This document shows positions 17,155-26,009 of a DNA stretch of 64,000 nt, piece by piece. The first letter of the stretch is position 1. The number at the start of each line of letters is the position of its first letter. The stretch is from NCBI RefSeq assembly GCF_004368965.1, contig NZ_SORO01000001.1, forward strand, positions 2,450,001 to 2,514,000. The letters run 5' to 3'. The notes beneath the pieces are model-generated. The model saw nothing but the letters and a program-made list of their open reading frames with translations, searched no databases and had not been told where the DNA came from. This stretch comes from Leptospira meyeri. Its GTDB lineage: Bacteria; Spirochaetota; Leptospiria; Leptospirales; Leptospiraceae. Position numbers and translations under genes: made by a program.

Positions 17155-19905
17155 TTATTCGTATTTTCGTATCCAACTTCTTCCACTATTAGTTTGGGCA
17201 ATATAAGGATTAGCTCCTATGAATGAGAAATCAAATACATAACCATTTAATGAGTTATCCGAAAAATCTAATTTTAAATTTGGACCTACAAAATGACCTA
17301 AATACTTAATGGGAGAACTGGAACCTGTTGGAGTTTCAGACCAACCTAAGTAAATTGTCCCTTTGGGATTGATTTCAAGATTGGATGTGTAAACGTTTGC
17401 ACTCGAGGTAAAATTTAGATTTGAACTTCCAACAGATAACCAATTTGTTCCATCAAAAGTCTTCACATTTAATTTACCACTGGAATCAAATGACAAATAT
17501 AACTTTCCACTAAAGATCTTAAAATCATGAAGGGAAGCATGCGTTGTTGGAGCTAAATTTAATTCTCCGCCAACTGTATTCCATGAAACTCCATTCCATT
17601 TTTTTACATAAAGTTTAGTTTTGCCTAAAGTATCTAATTCATTATAGGCCACGTAAGGTGTTGATCCGTCAAATTGAATGATTACCTTCGTTGGAAAATT
17701 ATTTGTTAAAGTGGAACCAACAGGTATCCAATTTGCCCCATTAAATCTTTTGACTAATACTGCGTAATTTGAACTATAGGGTTCCGACTCGGTAGCTTGA
17801 AATGCTGTATAAGCGACCCAAGGATCTGTTCCATTCGTAGCAATCGAATAGCTATAATTTAATCCATTCAATTCAGAATTTATGATCGATCCTACAGGCA
17901 ACCAGGTATTAGAACTCGAATCATATTTTTTGGCATAGAGCTTAATATTTCCATTGGAATATGAAACATCACCGCTGTATGTTGGCGCTGTACTATACAG
18001 AACATACGGAATCGGGCCAGCCATAGCCATCGAAAGATTCAATACAGCTTGTAGTTGCCATTGACCAGTAAAAGATACAATTGGAGGCAATGTTGAAAGG
18101 CCTGAGGATCGGTTAAATTTATATGTGCTTAATTGTTCTTTATTATTAAATGCATTAGCAGCACTTTGAAAATGATTGAAAACAAAATAAGCTGTATCAC
18201 CATCTGATGTTATACTAGCTGCAGATGAAAAAAATGTTTCCGCCCCTGGATAAGTTGCATCATTGAAATTGGATCTTATATCGATTAGTTGCCTAGAAAG
18301 GATTTGAATCGTCTGAGTTAATTGGATGGCTCCTTCCGCAATACTTGCTACCAGATTGGAAAAGCCAACTTTTGCATCGAGTGTATATAGATTTACAACA
18401 AGACTTATTGGTGTATCTCGATCTAAAGTTCCCAGATCGCCATTGGTAGGAACATTCCAATCTGCATTCAACCAAGGAAAGTAGGTTACAATATTTCCAT
18501 AACCGTCATGTCCTTCAAGAGCGAAATATTTCACATTTCCTTCTTTCATAGAAATGGTTTGTGGTTCGTCCGTTTTAGAGAGTAATGCAGTTTTGTTTCC
18601 AAAAGAATCTGTTTCATAAATAGATAGAGTCTGAACATTTCCTGGAAGAATGGTAAAGTCCTGTGTGACCGAATTTGTAACTGAAGATAACAGCCTTAAT
18701 TCTACTTTTCCTGAACTTACATAGTCACTTTTAGTAGCAGTAAAGAGAGTTCCTGCACTACCTGGTTTGTCCAACTTCCCTACATTATTAATCGCATGAA
18801 CCACTTCTGGAACAATATACTGTCCAGTAAGATAGGAATTAGTATCTTCATTTCTGCAAGAGAGAAGCATATTTCTCTGAAAACCGGCATTGATATTCTG
18901 TATTCCCGTTAAGTTGGTTCGTAAGGTGTTAGGTAAACAATTACGATTCACGGTGTAGTTAGTAACTATTGGTGAGCTTGACTTAAGTGATTTATTGTCC
19001 CAAGCCTCTATCTTAATATCAAGAGTGGTGCCAGCAAGTTTGTCTGCATTTGTATAAAATGTAGAAGGGATCAAATAGACATATCTACTCGTAGGTGATA
19101 TCGAGACATTGTTTTCTGGTTGCATTGCTACCTCATTCGTATAGGTCGCAGAAGTTGACTTTTTATAGGAAAGTTTGACCGCTATAATCGATCCATCTAA
19201 ATCAATGTCTCTAACATCGGCTCGAATATAAATCGGTGCATCTGCATGTATTTGGGTTGGAACCGGACTTTGAATAGAAATTAGGGGGGAATTATTTCCA
19301 GTTGCAGAGGGAACTGCAAATAGAGCATAACTTGTAAAATGTTCCACTTGCGCTACTAAGCTACCTTTTGCATAGTCAATCGATGTTGGGACGCCAATAT
19401 AAGACTTACTTGCCTCATCGAAGTAGAACATTTGTTGTGATCTTAAATTTAAATTTTGTTCGGAAATCTTGGATGAATCATAGGTTACGACTAAGGAAGC
19501 TGGTTTATCCATAGCAAACTGAGTTCCAGGTGGAGAAAATTTATAACCCTGCCCAAAGAATTTAAATTGGCTATTGGAATCTGCTTTTCCAGTTTTTTCT
19601 ATCGTAATTTCCGTATCCTTATCTAAGGAATTTGGAGGAATTACAAAGCTAAGTTCTTTTCCAAGTTGGATGGTTCCGCCTTCAATGGATTTAATCATCG
19701 AAGTAACGGTGGTTCCATCACTTACAAGTATCGATGAGTTTTGATCGTTTTTACCAATAAAAAGTCCTAACAAAGAAAGGTTATCCTTCTCTTTGGACTT
19801 TGTGGATTCGGTTCCTATACAAAACTGTAGGAAGGCCATTGTCAATAGTAGAATTGTAATTATTACCCTACTTCGGATTTTAGTTTCGACTAACTTAATT
19901 GTCAT
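17155..19905 (-). CDS. Large lipoprotein with ZU5-like and beta-propeller-like regions
   Basis: A 916-residue predicted lipoprotein; cysteine 29 in 'FLQFCIG' ends the signal peptide. AAAGG upstream of the ATG supports the start. Residues ~70-200 resemble a ZU5/IPT-type beta module ('GGTIQLGKELSFVIPPNSL', 'FSPPGTQF', 'EHFTSYALFAV'). Residues ~210-520 contain Ig-like beta repeats ('DIDLDGSIIAVKLSYKKS'). From ~540 a repeated motif of the form K-K-x-(Y/F/W)-(N/D)-x-x-x-W-x-(P/S)-VG appears at least four times and suggests a beta-propeller. This build is typical of surface or periplasmic binding proteins in Leptospira. No catalytic residues are visible and the ligand is unknown. It is transcribed alone, toward the bidirectional terminator. 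Confidence 0.8.
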   Translation of the reverse strand: MTIKLVETKIRSRVIITILLLTMAFLQFCIGTESTKSKEKDNLSLLGLFIGKNDQNSSILVSDGTTVTSMIKSIEGGTIQLGKELSFVIPPNSLDKDTEITIEKTGKADSNSQFKFFGQGYKFSPPGTQFAMDKPASLVVTYDSSKISEQNLNLRSQQMFYFDEASKSYIGVPTSIDYAKGSLVAQVEHFTSYALFAVPSATGNNSPLISIQSPVPTQIHADAPIYIRADVRDIDLDGSIIAVKLSYKKSTSATYTNEVAMQPENNVSISPTSRYVYLIPSTFYTNADKLAGTTLDIKIEAWDNKSLKSSSPIVTNYTVNRNCLPNTLRTNLTGIQNINAGFQRNMLLSCRNEDTNSYLTGQYIVPEVVHAINNVGKLDKPGSAGTLFTATKSDYVSSGKVELRLLSSVTNSVTQDFTILPGNVQTLSIYETDSFGNKTALLSKTDEPQTISMKEGNVKYFALEGHDGYGNIVTYFPWLNADWNVPTNGDLGTLDRDTPISLVVNLYTLDAKVGFSNLVASIAEGAIQLTQTIQILSRQLIDIRSNFNDATYPGAETFFSSAASITSDGDTAYFVFNHFQSAANAFNNKEQLSTYKFNRSSGLSTLPPIVSFTGQWQLQAVLNLSMAMAGPIPYVLYSTAPTYSGDVSYSNGNIKLYAKKYDSSSNTWLPVGSIINSELNGLNYSYSIATNGTDPWVAYTAFQATESEPYSSNYAVLVKRFNGANWIPVGSTLTNNFPTKVIIQFDGSTPYVAYNELDTLGKTKLYVKKWNGVSWNTVGGELNLAPTTHASLHDFKIFSGKLYLSFDSSGKLNVKTFDGTNWLSVGSSNLNFTSSANVYTSNLEINPKGTIYLGWSETPTGSSSPIKYLGHFVGPNLKLDFSDNSLNGYVFDFSFIGANPYIAQTNSGRSWIRKYE

Positions 19906-20514
19906 ATGTTTTACCTTTTAATTGGATTTTCAAAAAAAATAGATAATGAATTACTAATTTACTATTTTAGTAATCGAAAATCTTTGATTTTGATCTGCGA
20001 ACAAACGTTATATAGTCATTTATTCGCAACGACCACATTCGGGTGCTAGGCGGTACATTTGCGATTCATTTTTTTGAAAAAAATTCGGTAAATGAAATGC
20101 AATTGTAAAGAAGTTATCATCTGTACGTAACTATTGACTATGAGTTCTCTATCTAAGAAATCTATTAATCAGAAAGAATTATTGTAGAATGAACCATCTG
20201 TTGTAGATGGTTGGTTACCATTCGTTCTAGGATTCAGGAATTTATCTTTGAATAAAAATTAAAATGCAATCATTTAACATGATTATATTTTGAAGCAATA
20301 TATCATCTACGCTGTTTATAAATTTCAACTGTGAAATCCTCGCTCCCAAAAACAGGGTTTGTGATCAGGTCAATTACATATCTAGAAAAGAATGTTCTAG
20401 ATTGTTCTTTCCCCTTTTTGATATCCCTTGAACAACATTCACTAAACAAAGCTAAATCCACTCTCCAAGTATTTCTTTCTTGTTTTTCTAATTCCAATCA
20501 TACAATATTTTAAA
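19906..20514. other. Long AT-rich divergent intergenic region with one hairpin
   Basis: These 609 bases separate two divergent genes and must contain both promoters, but no clear -35/-10 pair stands out. A perfect 8-bp hairpin AACCATCT-GTTGT-AGATGGTT lies at 20192-20212 with no T tract. A GC-richer patch at ~20028-20073 is bounded by TCGCAA and TTGCGA. Short open frames around 20303-20513 run antisense to each other, lack Shine-Dalgarno sequences and do not look coding. Confidence 0.5.
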
Positions 20515-22389
20515 ATGAAAAAAAGAATGAACGCAAGTTGCACTCCTAAAAGCATCAAAGTTATAAAAAATATTTTATTCATCTCAGGATATCTTTTGCT
20601 TTATCCATTTTCCTTTCTTTCTGCCGACTCTGAACTCATTTTTACTATTAATCGAATTGCCGAATCCATAGAACGGATTTCAGTCAAAATACCAACGGAT
20701 CATTATTATCTAACGACTACATCCGTTTCCTATACAAATGCGATGTCTGATGGATCTCCAGCGCCAAAGTTGGTATATTTCCAATCAGGAGAATACTTTC
20801 TGTCATACAATGATGGTAATTCCAATGGCAGAATTGTAAGTTTAGATTCTAATTTCAAAATGATAAAAGATCTTGTAAGTATAAAAAACTTTCGTATTGA
20901 AGATACCATCGCCGATTCTAATGGGCTGACTGTTTTATTATCTGCTTTTGAGATTGAAAAAAAAGGAAACTATGAATCTAAAAATTTTCATACTGCCTAT
21001 ATCAATCAATACACAACTTCTGGAAAATTAAATTTTAGTACGAAGATTGTAGGCACGAAAGAATACAAAAATGTAGGTGATCAAGGGATCGATACTACAT
21101 TTGGAACTTTAACACTCACCAAAACAGCTGATAATCATTATGCGACTTATTTTTCTACTTATCGCAAATGGGATGACGGAGTCACACACCAGAGTGAATA
21201 TTTGGCATTTTTTGACAATGCCGGCAAACGAATTTTAAAATCTGATGGAAAAACACCTGAAGGATTTACGTGGAATGTGAGTCATAGTTTTCGACCCAGG
21301 TTTATCAATGATGGAAAACAATTGGTGATGGCCACTGTCGGTGATGCTTACCCAAGAGGATTGGTTGTAGATAGTTTTCCTTCTCGAAAACGTGAGTTAC
21401 CAATTGTTGTCCCTAAAGCTGGACCAAATGAAACCTACCAATACGTTCCGATTTCTACTGGTGATTTATACTCAAAAGATGGTACGACTTGGATCACATT
21501 TGATTCCAATCTAAATCGATCTTCTTATGATATTGGCCTTATCATCAAAAGCAATGATGGCCTTTCCAAACCAATATATTTAACAAATTCTATTAAACAA
21601 AGAGAAAGGATTCCGAGAATTGTCCCTTTTGGAGATGAACATTTGTTTCTGATGTGGATGACAGATGAAGATACTGAAAAAGACAAATGGTTTCCTAAAA
21701 TTACAAAGATGAATTTGGAAGCTTGTTTGATTCAAAAAGATGGAACCATCATTTCCAAACCTCAAAGTTTTGGTTCTGGTAAAGGTTTATCTTTTCGAGC
21801 AGCAGCTCGTTTTTTTCATTTGCCAGATGGTAGATTTGGTTGGGTGAACGATTTAACTGGTTTGGCAGACCAATTGGAAATTGTTTTAGTCTCACCTTTC
21901 CCAAAAGAAACGATTGTTGTTTCTTCAAATGAGAATCCAACACCACAACCAACAAAAGTAAAAATTGATCCCAGTCTAGGCAAACCAATGGTAGCTGCTA
22001 TCTATGAAGGAAGAGAAGAAGAAGCAATTTCGCTTTTGAACCAAGGAGCTGATCCCAATACGATCTATGAAGGTTGGTCTGCTTTATTGTATGCAGCTTA
22101 CTTTGGTCGTACCGAATCTGTAAAAGCACTGATATCTCACCAAGTAAATACAGATTTTTCAGTGGATGGATGGAACGCTCTACGGTTATCCGAAGTTAGG
22201 GGGCATACTCAAATTGTAACTTTACTGCAACCATTAACAAAATCAATTTCTAGATCGTTATCAAAATCTCCTAATCCAAAAAGTCCGATATCATCGATGA
22301 TAAAAGAGAGAAACCTACGGTCGGAAATCGAACCATCTAATGTAGATATAAATCAAAATCTAAAGAATTTAGGAACACCAATGAATTGA
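20515..22389 (+). CDS. Exported propeller-like protein with C-terminal ankyrin repeats
   Basis: A 624-residue protein with an N-terminal hydrophobic export or anchor segment (about residues 20-38, ending 'FSFLSADS'). Residues ~40-470 form a long beta-rich region with repeated short strands and Asp/Gly turns ('VSLDSNFKMI', 'FDSNLNRSSYDIGLI', 'FGDEHLFLMWMTDEDTEKD'), reminiscent of a beta-propeller. Residues ~485-585 are ankyrin repeats ('PMVAAIYEGREEEAISLLNQGADPN', 'SALLYAAYFGRTESVKALI', 'NALRLSEVRGHTQIVTLL'). A Ser/Pro-rich tail follows. Ankyrin repeats mediate protein contacts; the partner is unknown. A second ankyrin protein is encoded nearby at 23286. The start lacks a strong Shine-Dalgarno; ATG 20527 is an alternative. 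Confidence 0.8.
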   Translation: MKKRMNASCTPKSIKVIKNILFISGYLLLYPFSFLSADSELIFTINRIAESIERISVKIPTDHYYLTTTSVSYTNAMSDGSPAPKLVYFQSGEYFLSYNDGNSNGRIVSLDSNFKMIKDLVSIKNFRIEDTIADSNGLTVLLSAFEIEKKGNYESKNFHTAYINQYTTSGKLNFSTKIVGTKEYKNVGDQGIDTTFGTLTLTKTADNHYATYFSTYRKWDDGVTHQSEYLAFFDNAGKRILKSDGKTPEGFTWNVSHSFRPRFINDGKQLVMATVGDAYPRGLVVDSFPSRKRELPIVVPKAGPNETYQYVPISTGDLYSKDGTTWITFDSNLNRSSYDIGLIIKSNDGLSKPIYLTNSIKQRERIPRIVPFGDEHLFLMWMTDEDTEKDKWFPKITKMNLEACLIQKDGTIISKPQSFGSGKGLSFRAAARFFHLPDGRFGWVNDLTGLADQLEIVLVSPFPKETIVVSSNENPTPQPTKVKIDPSLGKPMVAAIYEGREEEAISLLNQGADPNTIYEGWSALLYAAYFGRTESVKALISHQVNTDFSVDGWNALRLSEVRGHTQIVTLLQPLTKSISRSLSKSPNPKSPISSMIKERNLRSEIEPSNVDINQNLKNLGTPMN

Positions 22390-22433
22390 TGTCCCAAATC
22401 CAATACAAATCAGAATGGTTAAGATAGAATATT

Positions 22434-23261
22434 TTATTTACCTTCCGGATTCACTATAATCGGCAATCCATCTTTTCCATTTGGAACAAAAATCAATTTA
22501 TTATTTGGATTCTCCATTGCTTTCAATTGAATGTATTTCGGAGTTAATGATTCAGAAATCATCCGTTGGGCTTTTGCTTGTGCCTCAGCTTCAATGAGTA
22601 CGGCCTTTGCTCTACCATCAGCAGAGATTTGTTGGATCTCGGCATCACGTTTAGCGATATTGATTTCGAACTTCATCTGCTCTTGTTCTTGTTGTTTGGT
22701 CAGTTTGCTTTCGATTGCTTTTAGAATGGATGGACTGTATTCTACATCATCAATGATCACATCATCAATTTCAACATGTTTGTCCTTCAACTTTTCGCTC
22801 AGGGATTTTTTAATCTGCGCAGAAACGTTAGGTGTCTCTTTCGAAATGGAAACCATATTATAAGCAGATAGAATATTTCGAATCGCAGTTCGAAATTGAG
22901 GTTTCACTACCTTCTCATAATAACCTCGACCAATTTCCATTTCTAACTCATAAATTTCATTTTGAACTGGCCGAATGATGATGGCAGCCGTCACAGTGAT
23001 CGTTAAATCATCTCTCGTGAGTACTTCTACTTTTTCTTGGTAACTACTCCATTGAACAGAGTAGACATAAACACTGTTCCAAGGCATATAGGTTTGCACT
23101 CGAGATTCTAGCGGTTTTTGGCTGAGTCCCGTGCTATACGGTCGCCACATCAGACCTACCTCTCCCGGACTAATGATGGAGAGGCACGATGTAAAAAAAA
23201 GACTCACACCCAAAATGGAAAGGAACTGGAAGCTGGTTGGAAAAATGGATCGACGTTTCAT
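22434..23261 (-). CDS. SPFH/prohibitin-family lipoprotein
   Basis: A 275-residue SPFH (band 7/prohibitin-like) protein with a lipoprotein signal: cysteine 26 in 'LFFTSCLSI'. The SPFH core covers ~30-200 ('GEVGLMWRPYSTGL', 'DDLTITVTAAIIIRP', 'FRTAIRNILSAYN', 'VIIDDVEYSPSILKAIE'), followed by an Ala/Glu-rich helical coiled coil (~205-250, 'RAKAVLIEAEAQAKAQRM'). Family members form membrane-associated oligomeric scaffolds that often protect or regulate proteases. Most bacterial SPFH proteins have a transmembrane anchor, so lipid anchoring is unusual. A truncated duplicate lies at 16262-16584. Its start is only 24 bp from the start of the divergent ankyrin gene. Confidence 0.9.
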   Translation of the reverse strand: MKRRSIFPTSFQFLSILGVSLFFTSCLSIISPGEVGLMWRPYSTGLSQKPLESRVQTYMPWNSVYVYSVQWSSYQEKVEVLTRDDLTITVTAAIIIRPVQNEIYELEMEIGRGYYEKVVKPQFRTAIRNILSAYNMVSISKETPNVSAQIKKSLSEKLKDKHVEIDDVIIDDVEYSPSILKAIESKLTKQQEQEQMKFEINIAKRDAEIQQISADGRAKAVLIEAEAQAKAQRMISESLTPKYIQLKAMENPNNKLIFVPNGKDGLPIIVNPEGK

Positions 23262-23285
23262 GGTTAAACCATTAGACTAAAACCG

Positions 23286-23780
23286 ATGTTAGAATTTCTA
23301 TCTAGTCGATTTTTATTCTTAAGGTTATCCAGTGTCATTTTTTTAATAATGATCGGATCCAGCTTTTCCTGTATGGAAGATGAAACTGTAGTCAAAGCTC
23401 CTATGAGTCGGGAGCACCGTCTGTTCCAGGCAGTCGAAAAAGGAAACTTAGAATTAGTAAAAACAATTTTAGCGGAAGGTGTGTCCGTCAATGCAAAGGA
23501 CTCCTTAGGAAATTCCTCTTTAATCAAAGCAGCAGATGATGAAGAACTAGAGATGGCAAAGTTCTTAATTGAAAAAGGTGCCAATGTCAACCTCCGTAAT
23601 ACCACCGGTGAAACAGCACTTTACCGAGCCGTATACCGAGGAAATTTGGAAATGGTCAAACTTCTGGTTAAAGCCGGTGCCGAAACCAAAGTCAAAACTG
23701 TGGGTGGGATTAGTATTGCGGAACTTGCCGAAGAACGAGGCGAAGAGGGGATCTTAAAGTATTTAAGTTCTCTTAAATAG
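23286..23780 (+). CDS. Ankyrin-repeat lipoprotein
   Basis: A 164-residue predicted lipoprotein. The signal peptide runs to cysteine 29 ('MIGSSFSCMED'). Residues ~45-160 are three to four ankyrin repeats ('HRLFQAVEKGNLELVKTIL', 'NSSLIKAADDEELEMAKFLI', 'ETALYRAVYRGNLEMVKLLV'). It probably acts as a periplasmic protein-binding module. It is divergent from the SPFH gene with a 24-bp gap, too short for two separate ordinary promoters, so at least one promoter must lie inside the opposite gene or the true start must be later. The first codons of this gene were carried along in the duplication at 16609. Confidence 0.85.
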   Translation: MLEFLSSRFLFLRLSSVIFLIMIGSSFSCMEDETVVKAPMSREHRLFQAVEKGNLELVKTILAEGVSVNAKDSLGNSSLIKAADDEELEMAKFLIEKGANVNLRNTTGETALYRAVYRGNLEMVKLLVKAGAETKVKTVGGISIAELAEERGEEGILKYLSSLK

Positions 23781-23848
23781 TAAGACCAGAAGGTTAGCGG
23801 CAAATATAGTTCTGTTATGCGGGAAAAAACAAAATCTATTTAAAATTT

Positions 23849-24301
23849 ATGAATCCATTGAGTCTAATAGAGACAATTGGCCAATTTTTCTATTGGCTCA
23901 TTTACTTGGTGAACCCCGAATTTCGAGAAGAATAAAAAATTCAAGATGAAATAAAGGATGCCGTTCGCAGGAAAATATTTGAAGATGAATGGAAAAATAC
24001 ATTTAAGAATATTAATTATGGATGCTATTGTAGAAATGAAATAAATTCAAATTTATATGTCAAATGTCCTATCGACGATGACTCACTTGATCTAGCTTGC
24101 AAAGAGAGACAAGATTGTTTAGCTTCAGAAGGTAAATTTTGGGTCGATTCTAATATTTGTAATACTAAATTTCTTTCTTTTCTCGAAACGATCCCATACT
24201 CTGATAAAAAAATTCTTGAATCCTTTTCAAATGAAGACGTTTTAATTTTTACCTCAAATAAATATAAAGCACTACTAAAAATTCAAAATAAATTCAATTA
24301 A
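23849..24301 (+). pseudogene. Phospholipase A2-like protein interrupted by one in-frame stop
   Basis: From ATG 23849 the frame is open for 28 codons, meets TAA at 23933-23935, then stays open for another 121 codons to a TAA at 24299-24301. The second part has no ATG, so automated callers miss it. It contains 'NYGCYCRNE', then 'CPIDDD', 'LDLACKERQDCL', closely following the secreted phospholipase A2 pattern Y-G-x-Y-C ... P-x-D-x-x-D-x-x-C-x-x-H-D-x-C. The catalytic His-Asp pair is replaced by Gln-Asp, so even if read through it should be inactive in the classical sense. The N-terminal part has a hydrophobic segment ('FFYWLIYLV') that could be a signal or anchor. A decaying gene is the simplest reading. 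Confidence 0.7.
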
Positions 24302-24316
24302 TCAAATGCCTTATTT

Positions 24317-24457
24317 CGCATAACACGAACTACTGCTTGCGGGACTTCGCCTACGTTTTGCCAAATTCCTTTCTGTAACTCGTTTGCTTCCGCAAACTCT
24401 ATGCCAGTCCCTAACGTCCCGTTCGGGACACAGGGTATAGAAACATCTCATTATGCG
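24317..24457 (+). repeat. attC-like structured element (candidate integron recombination site)
   Basis: CGCATAA (24317-24323) and TTATGCG (24451-24457) are complementary ends of a 141-bp GC-richer element that starts 16 bp after the PLA2-like gene. Inside are two perfect hairpins: GTTTGC-TTCC-GCAAAC (24382-24397) and GTCCC-GTTC-GGGAC (24416-24429). The same TTATGCG end occurs at 23815-23821, just before the PLA2-like gene, so gene plus element make a unit bounded by TTATGCG, the layout of an integron cassette. No integrase gene is in the window and the internal attC arms are not obvious, so this remains a hypothesis. Confidence 0.4.
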
Positions 24458-24550
24458 TAATTGTGATAGATTATCATAATATAGAAGTAAATCTTCATTG
24501 TAAATTTATAGAATCAAAGAATTTCTTATCTATTCGCATAAAGAGGAAAA

Positions 24551-25117
24551 ATGTCAAAAATTATTGCAGCTTTCAATATGACCCTGAATGGCAATTGTGA
24601 CCACAATGCAGGAATCCCGGATGAAGAAATACATATTCATTATGCAGATCTTCTTGATACCGCAGATTACATATTATATGGAAGAATTACATATCAGCTT
24701 ATGCAATTTTGGCAGTCGTTCCTAGAAACTCCTTCGAGTCAAAATTCAATGAATGATTTTGCTGCCTCTATAGACAAAATAAAAAAAATCGTCTTTTCGC
24801 ATTCTCTGAAAGAAACGGGATGGGATAGCGCAATACTCTCCGATAAGCCTATTGAAGAAAAAATCTTGGAACTAAAAAAAATAACGAACAAGGATATTTT
24901 TGTCGGTAGTCGAAGTTTAATTATACAGTTAATTAAACATAATCTAATTGACGAGCTTCAACTTTGCATCCATCCGGTGATTGCCGAGAACGGTATCCAA
25001 CTATTTGAAAACCTAAATACCAAGACAAATCTTAAGTTTATAAAAACTAAAATCTTTTCGAATGGAGCAATCATCCTTTATTATAAACCGACAATAGATA
25101 ACATAATAAATGAATAG
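24551..25117 (+). CDS. Dihydrofolate reductase / RibD C-terminal domain family protein
   Basis: A 188-residue protein of the DHFR-like RibD_C family. The N-terminal strand 'KIIAAFNMTLNGNCDHNAG', 'ADYILYGRITYQLMQFW', the middle 'IKKIVFSHSLKETGWDSA' and 'DIFVGSRSLIIQLIKHNLIDELQL' are characteristic of the stand-alone family (COG0262), which binds NADPH; substrates are mostly unknown. AGAGGAAAAATG gives a good Shine-Dalgarno. It is not a housekeeping FolA. It follows the attC-like element in the same orientation, so it may also be part of the putative cassette run. Confidence 0.85.
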   Translation: MSKIIAAFNMTLNGNCDHNAGIPDEEIHIHYADLLDTADYILYGRITYQLMQFWQSFLETPSSQNSMNDFAASIDKIKKIVFSHSLKETGWDSAILSDKPIEEKILELKKITNKDIFVGSRSLIIQLIKHNLIDELQLCIHPVIAENGIQLFENLNTKTNLKFIKTKIFSNGAIILYYKPTIDNIINE

Positions 25118-25225
25118 AAACAGTAAAATCTAAAAAAATCATATTGAGATTCACGGTCGGACAATTTCGGTAAGCCTGGTTGGTTATACGTTATTAAATA
25201 ATTTTTACTCCAAAAGGAATTCAAA

Positions 25226-25906
25226 ATGATAAAAAGTATTTCGACTATTCTAATCGCATTCATGTTTTTCACTTTTAGTTGCGATGATAAGGATACTCAG
25301 AAAGTAGATCTAAAAGAAAGAACTACTTGGATTAGAAAATATATAAAGGAAAGTGAATTACTTAAAGATAATTCAAAAAATCTCATCAAGAAAGCTTCAT
25401 ATTATTATCAAAGAGAAACACTTGCTGGCGTAGTAGAACCGGAAGATTTATATACAAAATCTGAAAAAGAATTATTGATAGATTTTATTAAAAATACAAG
25501 TAAAAGATTAAAAATCAAGAATCTTAATGAATTTTTGGCTATCATCAAAACTATCGACTTTGGTTCTGAGGGAGAGATTACGAAAGTAGATCATTTATGG
25601 ATTAAAAAGAACGAAGGCTGGATTTTGTTTGAGCATAAAAGCGAAAGTCTTCCTTTCCCAGGACAAAAAATATCGATTGAAGAATTAAAATATAAGAAGG
25701 GAAAATTTATTCTTCTTCATGGTGGGTGTTGTGATACTGAATCTTTAGCTATTCTTCAAATTTCAAACAGTCAATCTTTAGTACCTCTATATACTGGAAC
25801 ACTTTATGGCAATCGCTATAAATTTGTAAGAAAAAATGGAAAATTACAAATATTTGAAAGAGATATAGAAAATAATCTAAATGAAATCTCTTTGGAAGAG
25901 CGTTGA
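25226..25906 (+). CDS. Lipoprotein, function unknown
   Basis: A 226-residue lipoprotein: 'MIKSISTILIAFMFFTFSCDD' gives a signal peptide with cysteine 19. The mature protein is Lys/Glu-rich in its first half and has beta-type sequence in the second ('LWIKKNEGWILFEHKSESL', 'ILLHGGCCDTESLAI', 'TLYGNRYKFVRKNGKLQIF'). No domain is recognised. AAAAGGAATTC precedes the start. It is the third consecutive short + strand gene after the SPFH/ankyrin pair. Confidence 0.75.
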   Translation: MIKSISTILIAFMFFTFSCDDKDTQKVDLKERTTWIRKYIKESELLKDNSKNLIKKASYYYQRETLAGVVEPEDLYTKSEKELLIDFIKNTSKRLKIKNLNEFLAIIKTIDFGSEGEITKVDHLWIKKNEGWILFEHKSESLPFPGQKISIEELKYKKGKFILLHGGCCDTESLAILQISNSQSLVPLYTGTLYGNRYKFVRKNGKLQIFERDIENNLNEISLEER

Positions 25907-26009
25907 ACTAGGCATACCGTCTACTTCTTCCACTTATTTATTTTTCCATCGGATATGGATCCTTTTCTTTCTTCTGAACTATATACGATGATTCACAATG
26001 ACATTTCCT

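Noticed and set aside
20303..20513. Two overlapping short antisense open frames in the divergent spacer
   Set aside because: They lie on opposite strands over the same bases, lack ribosome-binding sites and have no recognisable protein features.
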